Below, one piece after another: positions 33,051 through 44,084 of a stretch of 64,000 nucleotides of DNA. Position 1 is the first letter of the stretch. Every line of letters starts with the position of its first letter. Under the pieces are notes generated by a model. The model was not told the origin of the DNA. It made no database searches and saw only the letters and a list, made by a program, of their open reading frames with translations. This DNA comes from Schistocerca nitens. Taxonomy: Eukaryota; Arthropoda; Insecta; Orthoptera; Acrididae. Location of the stretch: positions 646,346,974 through 646,410,973 of the forward strand of contig NC_064616.1 in the NCBI RefSeq assembly GCF_023898315.1, read 5' to 3'. A program made the translations under genes and the position numbers.

Positions 33051-35978
33051 TCATGGATTATGTCTAGGGGGACAGACACAAACACCTCGAGCAAGGGCAC
33101 GTTCAAGATTGGTGGGGGCGTGAGAAATCTCGACAGGGCAAGGCAGGCGACGGTGGAGAGGTCGAAGGGACCGGCGAAGAGCCCGGTGGCAAGGGCGTGA
33201 TCGTAGGTAAGTTCGATGTGGGGAGCATGTGGTCACTTGACAGAGTGCGTGAGACCAGAGTAGAGGGCGAGATTGGAGGAGAGCATGACGATTGGAGCTG
33301 GAAGTCACTTGATTGAGTGTGTAAGTCCGACGTGGAGGGAGTGGTTGGAGCGTCGGGAGCCATGACAGTGAGTGGCGTGGTCGTGGCCTGAAGGGGGGTA
33401 GAAGAAGGCTCGACATGAGCAGAGGCAGCAAAGTGTCCCAGGAGTCAATGCAAGAAGATGGCCGCCGAACCGAAGCAGTGGCACCATGGTTGGGTGAGCT
33501 CAGTAGAGCTCGTGAGCTGTTAGTGAGTCCATTGTCCGAGGGCGCGGCCTGTGGCAGCACGGTCGCGGGCGAAACGCTTGGCGCAAGTGCATTGTTTGTG
33601 CTGTCAGTGGTGGTCGCACGGCGGCGCACAGGAGCCGAAGTTGCATAGTTTGAGGTTCTGTCTGCGATTGCTGGGATTGCAAGCAGATTCGGCGCACTTA
33701 CTGACCTTGCTTTGTCCTTGCTGTAGTGTCTGTAATTCCTTTGCTGCATCGGAGAGCTGGAGCTGTGTTTCGTGGAGCCGGAGGGAGAGGTCGAAGTTTT
33801 CCTTGTGTAGGCAAGCGACGTGTTCAAGCTCGTTTCTTGTAACATCGTCGACAGAGACGAGCATGTACAGATGAGATGACACTGGACTGATGTGTCATTC
33901 GCACCCTAAAAAAGTCCACTCGAATTTGCAGTTTGCAGAGAGTGGGACGACATGGGAAGTTGAACCCAAGTATTGTAGTTTAGTTGAATTCACGGCTTGC
34001 AGTGAAGTATGATGAGGGAAGATGTTCGATGACGCTAAGGACGTAGGCAGCAGTGAACATCAGCGCCTGTGTCCACAAGGAAAAGGTATCCCAACGAAAT
34101 GTCTTTAATGTAAAGTCGTCCGCAATTATTCGGTCGTTCCTGGACAGAATGGAGCACTGGGGGGTGCCTGTCATGTTGTGCGCAGGAGGCGGCACCCGGA
34201 CCTACCTGCGATTGGCGTTTGGGAAGTAGCAGGGTGGTCTGCAGTTCTGTGCCGCCTCACCAAACTGTGTGTGGAAGTAACAGTACGGTTTAGTGCGGTT
34301 GCATTTCCTGCGGAAAGTTCATTGCCAGTGGTGGTGGCCGAGGTTTGGTGGCCACAGCAAGTTCTGTTGCAAGAGGGGGCGTGGCCGTAGACGGAGCCGG
34401 TGGCATCCCAGTTGCTTGTTTACTGCTTCCCGGAGCGAGCAGAACGGTCGGCACAGTATGGCCCCGGCCGCGTCTGGCTGCAGGGTGATGAGCCTGAACC
34501 TGAGACTCATCGGGTAGGCAGTGGCTGGCGAAATAGTGCAGTTAGCTTGTCAGCAACCGTCATTCTTTGCTCGACAGGTTCAGGAGACCTTTGAACCAGA
34601 GCAAAGCAGATGTGAGGAGATAGTTTATCTGACCAGATGGCGAGGAGAGCTGTGACCAGAGCATGTAGCCATATCCAGAGCTGGGAAGGTTTGTCATTGC
34701 CTAGTTGCTCGACGTGGAGCACTTGCCGTATTGCTGCCTCAGTTGAGCGTCAGTAAGCGTTGAAAAATGTTCGGAAGAACAGGTTGAGTTGAGTTCGTCG
34801 GGACACTGCCTGAATCAAGCTGTTGATGCTGTAGTATTCCAGAAGAGTGTGCCTCCAGGGGATGTGGCAAGGGTGGCTGTTTGGGTGACAGCGTGAAGGT
34901 GACACGTTGTGGTTGAGCGCAATCTGTCACGACGCGGAAGGCCGATGCAGGTGAGACACCGTAATGTGTTGATTGCAGTTGCGGAAGCTCAACACGTTGC
35001 GGGTGTGTTCAGATTGATGTGTCACGGAAGACCGACGCGGATGGGGCACCGGGATGTGCCGAGAATGGTAGTGGAAGCTCGACTGGAGCCGGCACGGGGG
35101 CAACAGGTGAGAAAAAGTTCAAAGTTTGAGAACACATGTTAGTCCACGGAAAGCTCGATGTATGATCAGAGCCAGGGTCACCTGTGTTGCAGGGAGGCTG
35201 CGGAGGTGCGGGCTGTCCAGAAGCACAGAGTGGGAAATGATGTCGAACGTGGGATGGAATGCATGAATGTTCACTGTTCATAGTCACTCCACTCAAAACG
35301 GTGTGCGGATAAGGTGAATGTCATGGCACAAAACACTGAGGCGTAGCAGTGGGACGGAGGTGGAGGTCAGGCACAGATAACAAGTTATTGTTCCTGTTGC
35401 AGGCCGAGGTATTGAAGTAGGAAGGCATGTGCTGATGCTGAACCGAGGCAGACACAGGCATGGTTGGATGCTGAGGAGGTAGACCTGTGAACGAAGCAGT
35501 TCCGGCAATGTGGCAGGTATCCGCGTGGTACTGCACGGATTGCGGCGTGGTAAAACATTGTCCTGGCGGTAGTAGAATGTCTGATGAAGCATTTGCAGAA
35601 ATCTGCATTGGTCCTGCACTGTACGGAGATCCATAAGAGGTAACTGCACAGTTGATGAGGGAGGGCACATGTGGCGGGAACAAAGGCATTTGATAGCCGG
35701 AGTCATGCACACTCCTAACCTCACTTATTGTTGCAGGCCCGAAAACGTCTGGCGAAATCGGCGTAATCGCCGAGTGAGAGGCATCGTGTTGCAGTCCTAG
35801 TGGGTGTACCTTGCCCGCAACATGATGCATGTCGATCACAAAATCCGGCGTTAGGTGCTGGGCCAAAGTCATTGTTCAAATGCTGTGTCGATGTAATACA
35901 CGCGAAAATAACCAACGTGAAGGTCGCGGACATAGTAAAACGGCGAAAATGGAAGACGTTACAATTCGGGGTCACCAA
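33051..35978 (-). other. Interior of the pol-less LTR element; short unassigned frames
   Basis: Minus-strand frames include 33051-33845 (264 codons, Ser/Pro/Arg-rich, low complexity), 33604-33882 (92 codons with a heptad-like Leu-rich stretch and a Cys cluster at the end), 35293-35724, 35321-35872 and 35721-35978 (starts about 40 bp after the PBS). None shows a zinc knuckle, DTG protease or RT motif. The frame at 35721-35978 sits where gag would start, but I cannot confirm it codes. Confidence 0.4.
35966..35977 (-). promoter_or_regulatory. Primer-binding site, tRNA-Trp type
   Basis: On the minus strand TGGTGACCCCGA directly follows the 5' LTR. It is complementary to the 3' end of animal tRNA-Trp (ending TCGGGGTCA plus CCA). 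The match to tRNA-Trp is from memory. Confidence 0.7.
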
Positions 35979-35979
35979 G

Positions 35980-36157
35980 GAGGGAGAAGTTCGGGTTGGC
36001 TACACCAAACAACACCCATTTAGCAGTAGTTCATTTATTCACCTAAACACATGCAAGCCTCACAAAGAACTGAAGTTGGCGGAACAATCCAAAGACAATG
36101 CTCAGAGTCCAAAGACGAATGCATATTGATGCTGGTGTCACCGTCATCGGTGCCACA
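35980..36157 (-). repeat. 5' LTR of the pol-less element
   Basis: About 178 bp. In element sense it begins TGTGGCACCGATGA and ends CTTCTCCCTCC, followed two bases later by the PBS. Confidence 0.8.
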
Positions 36158-37174
36158 CCTTCAGAGTATGAAGGGGGAAATGTCATACAGTCATAAGGGT
36201 GAAATGTCATACAGTAGACCAATATTGTCATTGTTCCAGTCAATTTGTAGATTATTAGGTAGGTAATATATTGAATTTTGCATTGATTTAGTTACAGTTA
36301 TTGAATTTGCTAGAATCTTTAGTCACATTCCCTCTCCTGTCTGTCTGCAGCCCCAGAACAAGGAACTGAAGCGTTTCTAGCTGATCAGATGTCTTAATTG
36401 ATCAGCTGTGTCTTGAAATCATTGGTAGAACTGGATACTCACAGGTTTTGCATGAACAGAACTTAGTGTCAGCTGAATTCCAGAATGTAGAACAGGTGAA
36501 AGGTTTGGAAGGATCATATTTGATATGGATATGTGCTGTACATTTCACACTACATCATCCAAAACAATTTCGTTTTCTTCTGCTTGTGGTTCTTGAGTGA
36601 ATGCATTATTATTTGTAGTGCTTCAAATGAGAATCAGTTGCCACTTGAGATTCATAAATGCTCATTATTATCTTCAAAGAACCCCAAAACATTTTGAGAG
36701 GGATATACTTACTAAAGTGATTACTTATTGATCCATCAATGCACCCTCTTGCATTTTGTAGAACATGCAGGTCCAAATTTGATGTAGATACATAAATTCT
36801 GAGTGTTGATGTGATTTCAGTGTTTCCGGTGTGGTCAACTTCAATGCCATTAAGTTCATATCATGTTTCTCATAACAGAAAGGTGAATGCATTATGCATA
36901 AGTTGCAATGTTTCTGCTGGAGTGCCTCCATCAATCTTCATAAATGTACCTTCCAAGTTTAGGAAACTGCTACTTGGAATTGTTAAATCATCTTTATGCT
37001 GAATCAGAATTCTTATCCCATCATTATTATTGAATGTTGCCAAAGGAAATGGTTTGTGGGAGGTATACTGCTGATGAGTAATTTGTTTGTCATATTTAAA
37101 TATAGTTATTATTCTGAGTGACATAACTGCAAAGTTTCAATCCTATCACATTGAGGAACTGGTAATTCTGACAT
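36158..37174 (-). pseudogene. Polinton/Maverick major capsid-like protein, N-terminal and middle parts
   Basis: From the ATG at 37174 the minus strand gives the family's N-terminal block in two frames (MSELPVPQCDRIETLQ, then NNDGIRILIQHKDDLTIPSS with FLNLEGTF). Next come an HNAFTFL block, IPLKMFWG (about 36690), TCEYPVLP with the SIKTSDQLE segment (about 36440), and GLQTDRRGNVTKDSSKF (about 36340). This order matches the double-jelly-roll capsid-like protein of insect Polintons as I know it. Frameshifts, stops and a 24-bp tandem duplication (36170-36225) mark decay. The LTR element at 32385-36157 separates the C-terminus. Confidence 0.75.
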
Positions 37175-37261
37175 GTTATCACCTTGTTCTGCTGCGGAGT
37201 GGAGGACTAAAAGGTGTGTGGGCTGGTTTTATGCTTTATTTCCATAGTTCTGCTTCTACTT

Positions 37262-38096
37262 CAAATGAAGATGTATCATGACTTCCTGTCCTCAAAAATC
37301 AAACAGATTGCTGTCCTCATCAACAATGTTCAGCTAGAGATGGTGTAATTTCTGAACAGTCACTAGGAGATACACTGGACTGCTGGGGACCTCAATGAGC
37401 TGGCATCCCAATCAGACTGTAGGGAAGAACCTGTAGATAATATTTGTTCATTGGTCATCAATGTACAAATTTGTTGTGATATTACACTTGCCAAATATTG
37501 TGCTACAGGTAGAATATATACTGGATAGCCCGAATTTCTGAGCACTATGGGACTTAACATCTATGGTCATCAGTCCCCTAGAACTTAGAACTACTTAAAC
37601 CAAACTAACGTAAGGACAGCACACAACACCCAGCCATCACGAGGCAGAGAAAATCCCTGACCCCGCTGGGAATCGAACCCAGGAACCCGGGCGTGGGAAG
37701 CGAGAACGCTACCGCACGACCACGAGATGCGGGCTTCTTGTTATTATTAGCCAAAATTCAACCTCTGGAGAAAATGAGTACTGATCCTATTGAGCCTTCC
37801 TGGTTAAAGTCTACTGGGTGTTTTGTCATTTAGATATCTTTTTTAAACATGTTATTGTTGGAATAGAAGTTAAATCCTTAATTGCATCAATGCCATGCAA
37901 GCCAGGGTGAAATCTACACGTCTTTGCCAAATCCTAGATGAAGTTTGTAGTTTGTCTGAGTGACGTTTGGAATACTGTTAGAAGTTGCCGGATCAATCAA
38001 TGAAATATTCCACTCACCCTTGCTTAGATCTATTGTGGGGAAGTAATTTGCACTTAATAGAGATGAGAGCTCTTTGAAAGTCAGAGTGTATGACAT
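37262..38096 (-). pseudogene. Polinton-associated protein of unknown role, split by a SINE
   Basis: Starts MSYTLTFKELSSLLSANYFP, with SIPNVTQTNYKLHLG further on (37914-38096). It continues in broken frames past the SINE at 37536-37734 to GCQLIEVPSSPVYLLVTV (about 37370) and LNIVDEDSNLFDF ... MIHLHLK (37262-37330). A protein with these blocks commonly sits beside the capsid-like gene in insect Mavericks; I do not know its function. It overlaps the integrase end by a few codons. Confidence 0.65.
37536..37734 (-). mobile_element. Composite tRNA-derived SINE
   Basis: In minus sense the head (GGTCGTGCGGTAGCGTTC, perfect B box GGGTTCGATTCC) and body (GATTTTCTCTGCCTCG, GGCTGGGTGTTGTGTG) resemble the second SINE family (24985-25240). 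The 3' tail (AGTTCTAGGGGACTGATGAC ... CCCATAGTGCTCAG) is that of the first family (22812-23013). It interrupts the Polinton-associated gene. I could not define its TSD. Confidence 0.85.
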
Positions 38097-38700
38097 GATG
38101 TCTGTCTCTTGGCTGATGAGGTGATGTATGTCCTGCTATTTAGAAGTCCTTTGTTACATACAACAATAGGTCTCACCTTAATCATACAATGTTCAGTTTT
38201 ATTATACTCCCCAATAATTTGTGAGAGAGTGTCAAACCATGCATACAAACCATTAAGATTAAATTGCATTCACATACGGATTTTAGTTGTCCTGTTCAGA
38301 CATTCCACAATACTCTCTTTCATGTGGGAGAATGTTGAGTAGTGGTGTATTCTGTATTGCTCCATTACTTATAGTAAAATTCACCTCTCAGGTCGGTTTG
38401 CAGGATGTCAGAACACCAATTCTGTCCAGTCTGCAGCAACTGTTCGAACACTTGTGCAACATCCCTCCCAGTCTTTGCCATCACAGGAAGGGCCCAGAAA
38501 AATTTGGAATGCATATCTACAGTCATTAACATATATTTGAACCCTTTAAGTTATCATGAATATTCTCTTATATCCATGACATCAGTCTGACATAAATCAT
38601 CCAAACCACATTTGGTGACTCATCTGCATAGGAGAATTTTGCCAGTAGGCCTGTGGAGTTCATGGACTACCATCTCCATTCTTATAATTCAATGCTGTGT
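38085..38700 (-). pseudogene. Polinton retroviral-type integrase
   Basis: The catalytic core reads in one frame from about 38525 to 38350: MLMTVDMHSKFFWALPV (first Asp), TGRDVAQVFEQLLQTG, then LQTDLRGEFYYK (second Asp). The segment carrying the third acidic residue is garbled by shifts and stops (38260-38350). The C-terminal part at 38081-38269 is clear: LNGLYAWFDTLSQIIGEYN, KTEHCMIKVRPI. Polintons use such an integrase for insertion. Several lesions make it inactive. Confidence 0.8.
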
Positions 38701-38869
38701 CTCTCTTGAACCTCTGAAAGGAATGATGATATTTTGTTTGTTTGATCTGTATTCCCTGTGGTGGCTGACACTGTCAATAGTCATAGCTGGTCTATGATTT
38801 TGTTAGGATCATCTTAATATACATACTTCAGTGATAGTGTTACAGCTTTTTATGCTCAATGTCAACACC

Positions 38870-39433
38870 TTGGCCTTCTTTATGTTCACTGCTTAAAACT
38901 GGCCTAATAATGTTAATGTATGTCCTTCAGTTTGTGCTTTTTAATTGTTGTTTTTGAGCATTGTCTTGCCTATATGCATTAGTCATATGTAATATTTCAG
39001 CATATGATCTCTTCTCTCTCAGCAAATACTTCTGGTGATTCGAAGATTTTGGCAATATTTGCTCCACTAACCCAGGTGTCCATTCAGACTCCCTGTTTTT
39101 AATGTGTATTCAGTCCTTCTTTAAGCATATATGTAGCTTTTCCAAAATATATGGCTGATCTCAGCTGACCACTTTTGTCATAATTAATTCACTAGTACTG
39201 TGATAGTTGATACAATCAGTGATAGTATATCCTTCATCTTTTGCAGCCTCTTCTTCTTGACTTCTTCTACCACCATCTGCCACCACCATGTGCGAGAGCT
39301 GTTTAATACTTTCTGTTACAGGTGTAAACGTTTCAAAGAGAGACTGTTCACACTCTAGACATCCCAGTTTTATGAGTTGCAGTTTGTGACAAATGGCTTC
39401 CCACACCTCTATGGCTTGGTGTTTTTTTGACAC
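38870..39433 (-). pseudogene. Polinton-associated 'FTPVTE' protein relic
   Basis: Starts MSKKHQAIEVWEAICHKLQL, with SLFETFTPVTESIKQL (39161-39433). In another frame it continues EWTPGLVEQILPKSSNHQKY and LLREKRSYAEILHMTNAYRQ (about 38900-39090). This two-part pattern matches a gene I associate with insect Polintons, of unknown structural role. Its position directly upstream of the integrase, same strand, supports that. Broken by frameshifts. Confidence 0.6.
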
Positions 39434-39722
39434 TGAAAACTTAATTTTTGAGTTCAGTTATGTGAAATAGTGACTTGAGTTAAAGTACAGAATAACATTA
39501 AAGACATTCTTCTACTTTGTATTATTTGAAGTAAACTATTGTGACAGTTGATATATAATATTTTCTTATAGGTTTAGTTATGGTAATTATCTACATACTA
39601 AAGTAGGAAGTCTTGTTTTGCTTTCCATGTAAAATAACATAGGATAACCACCTCCAACAAGTAGCATAGTTTGTGACAAATGGCTTCCCGCACCTCTATG
39701 GCTTGGTATTTTTTTGACATTC
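39381..39722. repeat. 54-bp direct repeat flanking a 234-bp segment
   Basis: GTTTGTGACAAATGGCTTCC...TTTTTTTGACA occurs at 39381-39434 and 39669-39722 with about two differences. The segment between (39435-39668) contains a ~100-bp block (39568-39668) that recurs at 41818-41911. Confidence 0.75.
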
Positions 39723-40410
39723 TGTCATATACTTAATTGACTTGGGGATCATAGCCATCTTATGTACTCAGGAGGCCTAGCTGTGCTGGTGGTTTGGTCA
39801 CCTTCTTAACTCTTCAGTCTCAGATTCATATCAATGGACTCTTTCATTTGTCCCTCATATCAGGGATTCATGCAGTTCAACTTTCATACCTATTCCATTG
39901 ATAAACCCATCCAATTCTGTTAACTGTGCATTGACACTTCAATTGAGTGCTTCACCATCCAATTCCATTAACTGTGCATTGACACTTCAAATGAGTGCTT
40001 CACTTTTTCCCTCAACATATGCCCCATGTTGATGGAGTCTACAATTCAACTTTTGTAACTGCTGCCTTGATAATGCTATCCAATTACATTAACCTTATGT
40101 TGATTGTTTACTCACTTCGTTGGATTCATCATTCAGGAGAGTTTACCTCTTGCAGCTGCTGCCTTGACACTGCTGTGTAATTCCATTAATCTTGCATTGA
40201 TTGTCTCTATTTTTCCGTTGATATATAAAAAAATGTTTGACTTGTGCTCATCACATCAGAATAAGCACATTGCACATGTGCAAATTTATTCATAGACTAC
40301 AATGTACACTCGCAGTTACATTTCAGTACACTGCCTTTTATGTAGAATCTCACCAAAGTTTCATCTATATTGGACTTCATTCAGTAACCTTGTTCTATTA
40401 ATGACCAGAA
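39723..40410. other. Degenerate short tandem repeats
   Basis: A 50-bp unit containing TGTGCATTGACACTTCAA occurs twice (about 39906-40003), followed by more diverged versions. No gene recognised. Confidence 0.5.
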
Positions 40411-40808
40411 ACATCTTGCAAAAAGAATATTGCTTGCAGCTGTATAATACTCATTAATGGGACAAGACCAGTTTTATGGTCTATAGCTACCCCCTTAGGT
40501 GTACATGTTACTTTTGGTCATTAAAGATATCAATGTAGGGTGGTAGGAGGACCCAAGCTTTGGTGGTAAAATGGCAGTTACCCACAGTGAGTTGTCACTA
40601 TGCATAAGGCCAGCATTTATGATGAGCTGAATAACCTGTTCAATTCCATTTTTATGGCGGATGGCTGGGGTTCATCCCCCACCCTACAATGATATCTTTA
40701 ATGAACAAAAGTAACATGTACACCTGTGGATGGGCTATAGGTCACAAAACTGATGTCTTGTTAAAGAATTTTGTACAACTGTAAACAATGTTCTTTTTGT
40801 AAGATGTA
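40411..40808. repeat. Foldback element, ~130-bp arms
   Basis: Left arm about 40411-40545 and right arm about 40673-40808 are inverted relative to each other. Shared blocks include CATCTT(G/A)CAAAAAGAA, AGGTGTACATGTTACTTTTG and TTAAAGATATCA. The loop of about 127 bp has no coding frame. Confidence 0.8.
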
Positions 40809-41331
40809 TTACCACAGCTGCAGATGCCTAGAACATACAACAGTTCGTAATAATCATAAAAATATACTGTGAGTTATTCCTGCAATCTCCACATGAAGTA
40901 ATGAGCCATTCCTCTTCTTCCAGTTTCCAGCATCATCATTGCAGGACCAGTTGGTTACTAAATCACTCTTGTGATAGGGATGTTTCATCCACTCAGTCAT
41001 GATGATGACTATGCATCTACATTGGTGTACAAGGCATTTTATAGAGCACACACAGATGTAACTCCTAAAGTTTTTTATTTATAAACACTTACATTTTGCA
41101 GGGTATATGAATAGAATTAAATACAATCACATTTCTGTTTCTAATAAACTAGCTGCAATAAGGTAATATGTTTAATATTTTACATGGCAAGCCTGTTTCA
41201 GCTTAATTGGTGTTATCTTGTGGGACTCAGCCAAAATCTATAAGCAAAGGGGTTAATGGACAATAGATGCTACTAGCACGTGTCTGTTTGAGAATTTGGG
41301 TCAGATGCGAAGCACGTCTGGATGGTTGATG

Positions 41332-41402
41332 TCGCTAAGGTGACCACTCACATGAAGTGGGAAATCTGGGTTTGAGTTCTGGTCCAGCACAAATTTTCAC
41401 TT
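41332..41402 (+). repeat. tRNA-like repeat fragment
   Basis: A decayed tRNA-like block (TCGCTAAGGTGACCACT ... GGGTTTGAGTTCTGG) followed by CCAGCACAAATTTTCA. The same downstream sequence follows the tRNA-like blocks near 60040 and 60440, so these are one family. Confidence 0.5.
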
Positions 41403-42576
41403 GTCACCATTGAATTTATTTCAATTCTCTCAGTTGCACCCAGTGTCTTCATTTCTCCTAAAATCCCATATAAATAAGTATAATGTGTTAACTGTCTACA
41501 GATGCATATGGTTTTTCTGTAATGGACCATCTTAATGAGTTAAGTAGAATGTGATTATCCTGCATGTAATGAATGATACAGTGGACATGAAAAATTAAAT
41601 AAGAGAATAATATCTTGATGAAGTACTTATAACGTTATGCTGTATATCCAATTAGTATTCACCATTTGTGTTTTTGCAGTAAAAATGATTATCTGTAAAA
41701 GGAACATGGTTTTGCTAATTATGTAACAATAATTTAAAGAAAGACAGTCATTTGAGTTCGCTGACCAGTTTTGACATTAATGAAATAGAAATTATGTGAA
41801 ACACTAAGTAGCAGTTTCTTATAGATTTAGTTATGGCAATTATCTACATACTAAAGTAGGAAGTCTTGTTTTGCTTTCCACGTAAAATAACAACCTCTAA
41901 CAAGTAGCAGAGTGACTGGAAGATGGGAAATGCCTCCCTTCTGTGAACAGTAAAGTGTATGTAGTCTTTGTAATTTGTTTTCTTATGCTATGCTATTTCT
42001 GATTTTCAGGGACAGATATTTGAAACTGAGATAAGTTTTTCATCTGTAGTGTATGATTTTTTTATTTAAATGAGTTTTGAACAGTTTGTGTACCATTGTA
42101 TTGCAGATTTATGCCAGTTTCACCAACCAAAACAACTCTGAATATGAATATGTGACTTTTTCTTAATTTGTAGGTAATTGTCAAGACACTGGATTATATA
42201 GTCAGCTATTTGGCAGTATCTTTCTATATAAATCAATGTGTGGGTGATATAACAAAGGAGGTGCATCCTTTCCAGCTATTATGTTTTTCTCCACCCCCCC
42301 CCCCTTCCACCCCTTTTCCCACACCATGTTATTATTTTTTTCTTAATTCTGTGATATCTTAAATACTGTCATTGATACAGTTGGTGCACTATATCTAAAA
42401 ACGACAAATATTGACCTAGGGCTTATCCAACTTAATTTTATTACCTATTACATCACTCTGGTTAACAAGAGTTAATGAGCTAGCTAGTTCGCCAATGAAG
42501 TGTGTTAATTACAAATCATCAGTAAGTTCAAGTTTCATTGTCATTGTTCACATGTAAGCCTATCAAATCAAATACA

Positions 42577-42634
42577 AATGGTTCAAATGGCTCTGAGCAC
42601 TATGGGACTTAACTTCTGAGGTCATCAGTCCCCT
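42577..42634 (-). mobile_element. SINE tail fragment with 12-bp TSD
   Basis: A 58-bp piece of the common SINE tail (GGCTCTGAGCACTATGGGAC), flanked exactly by AAATCAAATACA at 42565-42576 and 42635-42646. The head is absent: severe 5' truncation at insertion. Confidence 0.92.
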
Positions 42635-42689
42635 AAATCAAATACAGCATAGATGAAGTGCAACTGGTGATGACACGAGCACCACCCAA

Positions 42690-43440
42690 CTTTAAAGATC
42701 TGCTTTTATTCCATATGTCCAATAAGCTATGTGTATGGAATCAGTGGATGGGGTAAGTGTGTACAACACTATAGAGTGAATGTTTGTGTACTTTACTTCC
42801 ATGCTCTTACAGTGTATTTCATGATTTTTATTTGATATGGAGATTACCCCAAAATATGATACCATATGACAGTGTGGAATGAAAGTAAGCAAAGTATTCT
42901 AGCTTTTATTTTTATGTCACACATGTCTGAAACATTCACATTCAATTAAGTATTTGTTTAGATGTTTCAGGAGTTCTGTAGTACAGTCCTCCCAACTGAA
43001 TTTATTATGAAGTTGTAATCCCAAACATTGTGAATCTCTTTTAATTGTGCTTCTTCATACTTTACACATATGCTGGGTGCAAACCTCTTACATGTATTGA
43101 ACTGTCTGCAATGAGGCTTTTCAAAGTTTAAAGACAGTGAGTTAGCTATAGAACATTTACTAATGTTACTCAGAATATCATTAGTAGCACTATTTAAAAC
43201 TGTGCTTGAACTGCTACTTATTGCGACATTTCCAACATCTGCAAACAAAACAGACTGCATCTGGCAATGTAACCGATTAGAGATCATTAACGTACACAAA
43301 AAATGCAGTTACTGAGATGTACCCTTGTGGGACAAAACAAGTTATTACTTCCTAGTCTGATGATGACTGATGGCTTAATTGACTGGTCTCTAATATTGTC
43401 AACTTTTGTTTCCTATTTGTGAGATATAGTTTGACCCATT
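42690..43440 (-). pseudogene. LINE reverse transcriptase relic
   Basis: Minus strand: LFADVGNVAISSSSSTVLNS (YADD-equivalent altered to FADV), SKCSIANSLSLNFEKPHC and KYEEAQLKEIHNV (42967-43299). Then, with shifts, a post-RT block reads YFAYFHSTLSYGIIFWGN (about 42850-42905). Jockey/CR1-type by appearance. Confidence 0.72.
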
Positions 43441-44084
43441 TTGCAGCACTGCCAGTGAGAACGTAGTATTCTAATTTATAAGGGGAGTCAAATGGGAATT
43501 TATTTATTGTATTTATTTATTTATTGTGTGTTGCTTTTGCATGGAGCCACCAACTGATGGCTCTTGCAAATTTCATAGCAACTTTTTACAAGAACTGTAT
43601 GGACAGGGTAGGTGCATTTTATTTATGTATAAGTGACTACATATAGGCCTATATGTTATGTATACATATCTACTAAGTAAGACAACAGAGCTTTCAATTT
43701 TTGTACATACAGGAAGCACATAACTTCATACATGCCTAAATGATAACTTACACATGGTACATATATCAGTTTACTTAGACTAAAAAATTTGATATTGCAT
43801 CATAATTATTACAACTGTTTAGATTTCATATAACAAAATATAAAGAGATTTCAATTTACTTTAATATTAATATTCACTTAAAGAAGATAAGCACTTGTCA
43901 ATCAAGAATGATTTCAGTTCCACTTTGAAGAAGTTTCCTTACAACACCTTCTAGAGCTCGGCCGTTTGTTATACCATATCTGGCTGTTAATGCATGGACT
44001 ATGATCTGTTATTTTTATCTTAGGTCTTTGTCTGTAATAGTAGTAAGATTTTTGAAAACATAGTCAGAAATCTTAAAAGTAGTT

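Larger units (their letters stand above)
32385..36157 (-). mobile_element. LTR retrotransposon without recognisable pol, inserted in the Polinton capsid gene
   Basis: Two related direct repeats, 32385-32581 and 35980-36157, bound a GC-richer interior of about 3.4 kb. A probable TSD, CCTT, lies at 32381-32384 and 36158-36161. A PBS-like site beside the right LTR shows the element runs on the minus strand. I find no protease, reverse transcriptase or integrase motif inside. It may be a large non-autonomous (LARD-like) element or a Gypsy member whose coding region is lost. LTR edges are good to a few bases only. Confidence 0.8.

Noticed and set aside
33051-33845. 264-codon minus-strand frame as a possible gag
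   Set aside because: Ser/Pro/Arg-rich with no zinc knuckle or capsid motif; kept only as an unassigned interior frame.
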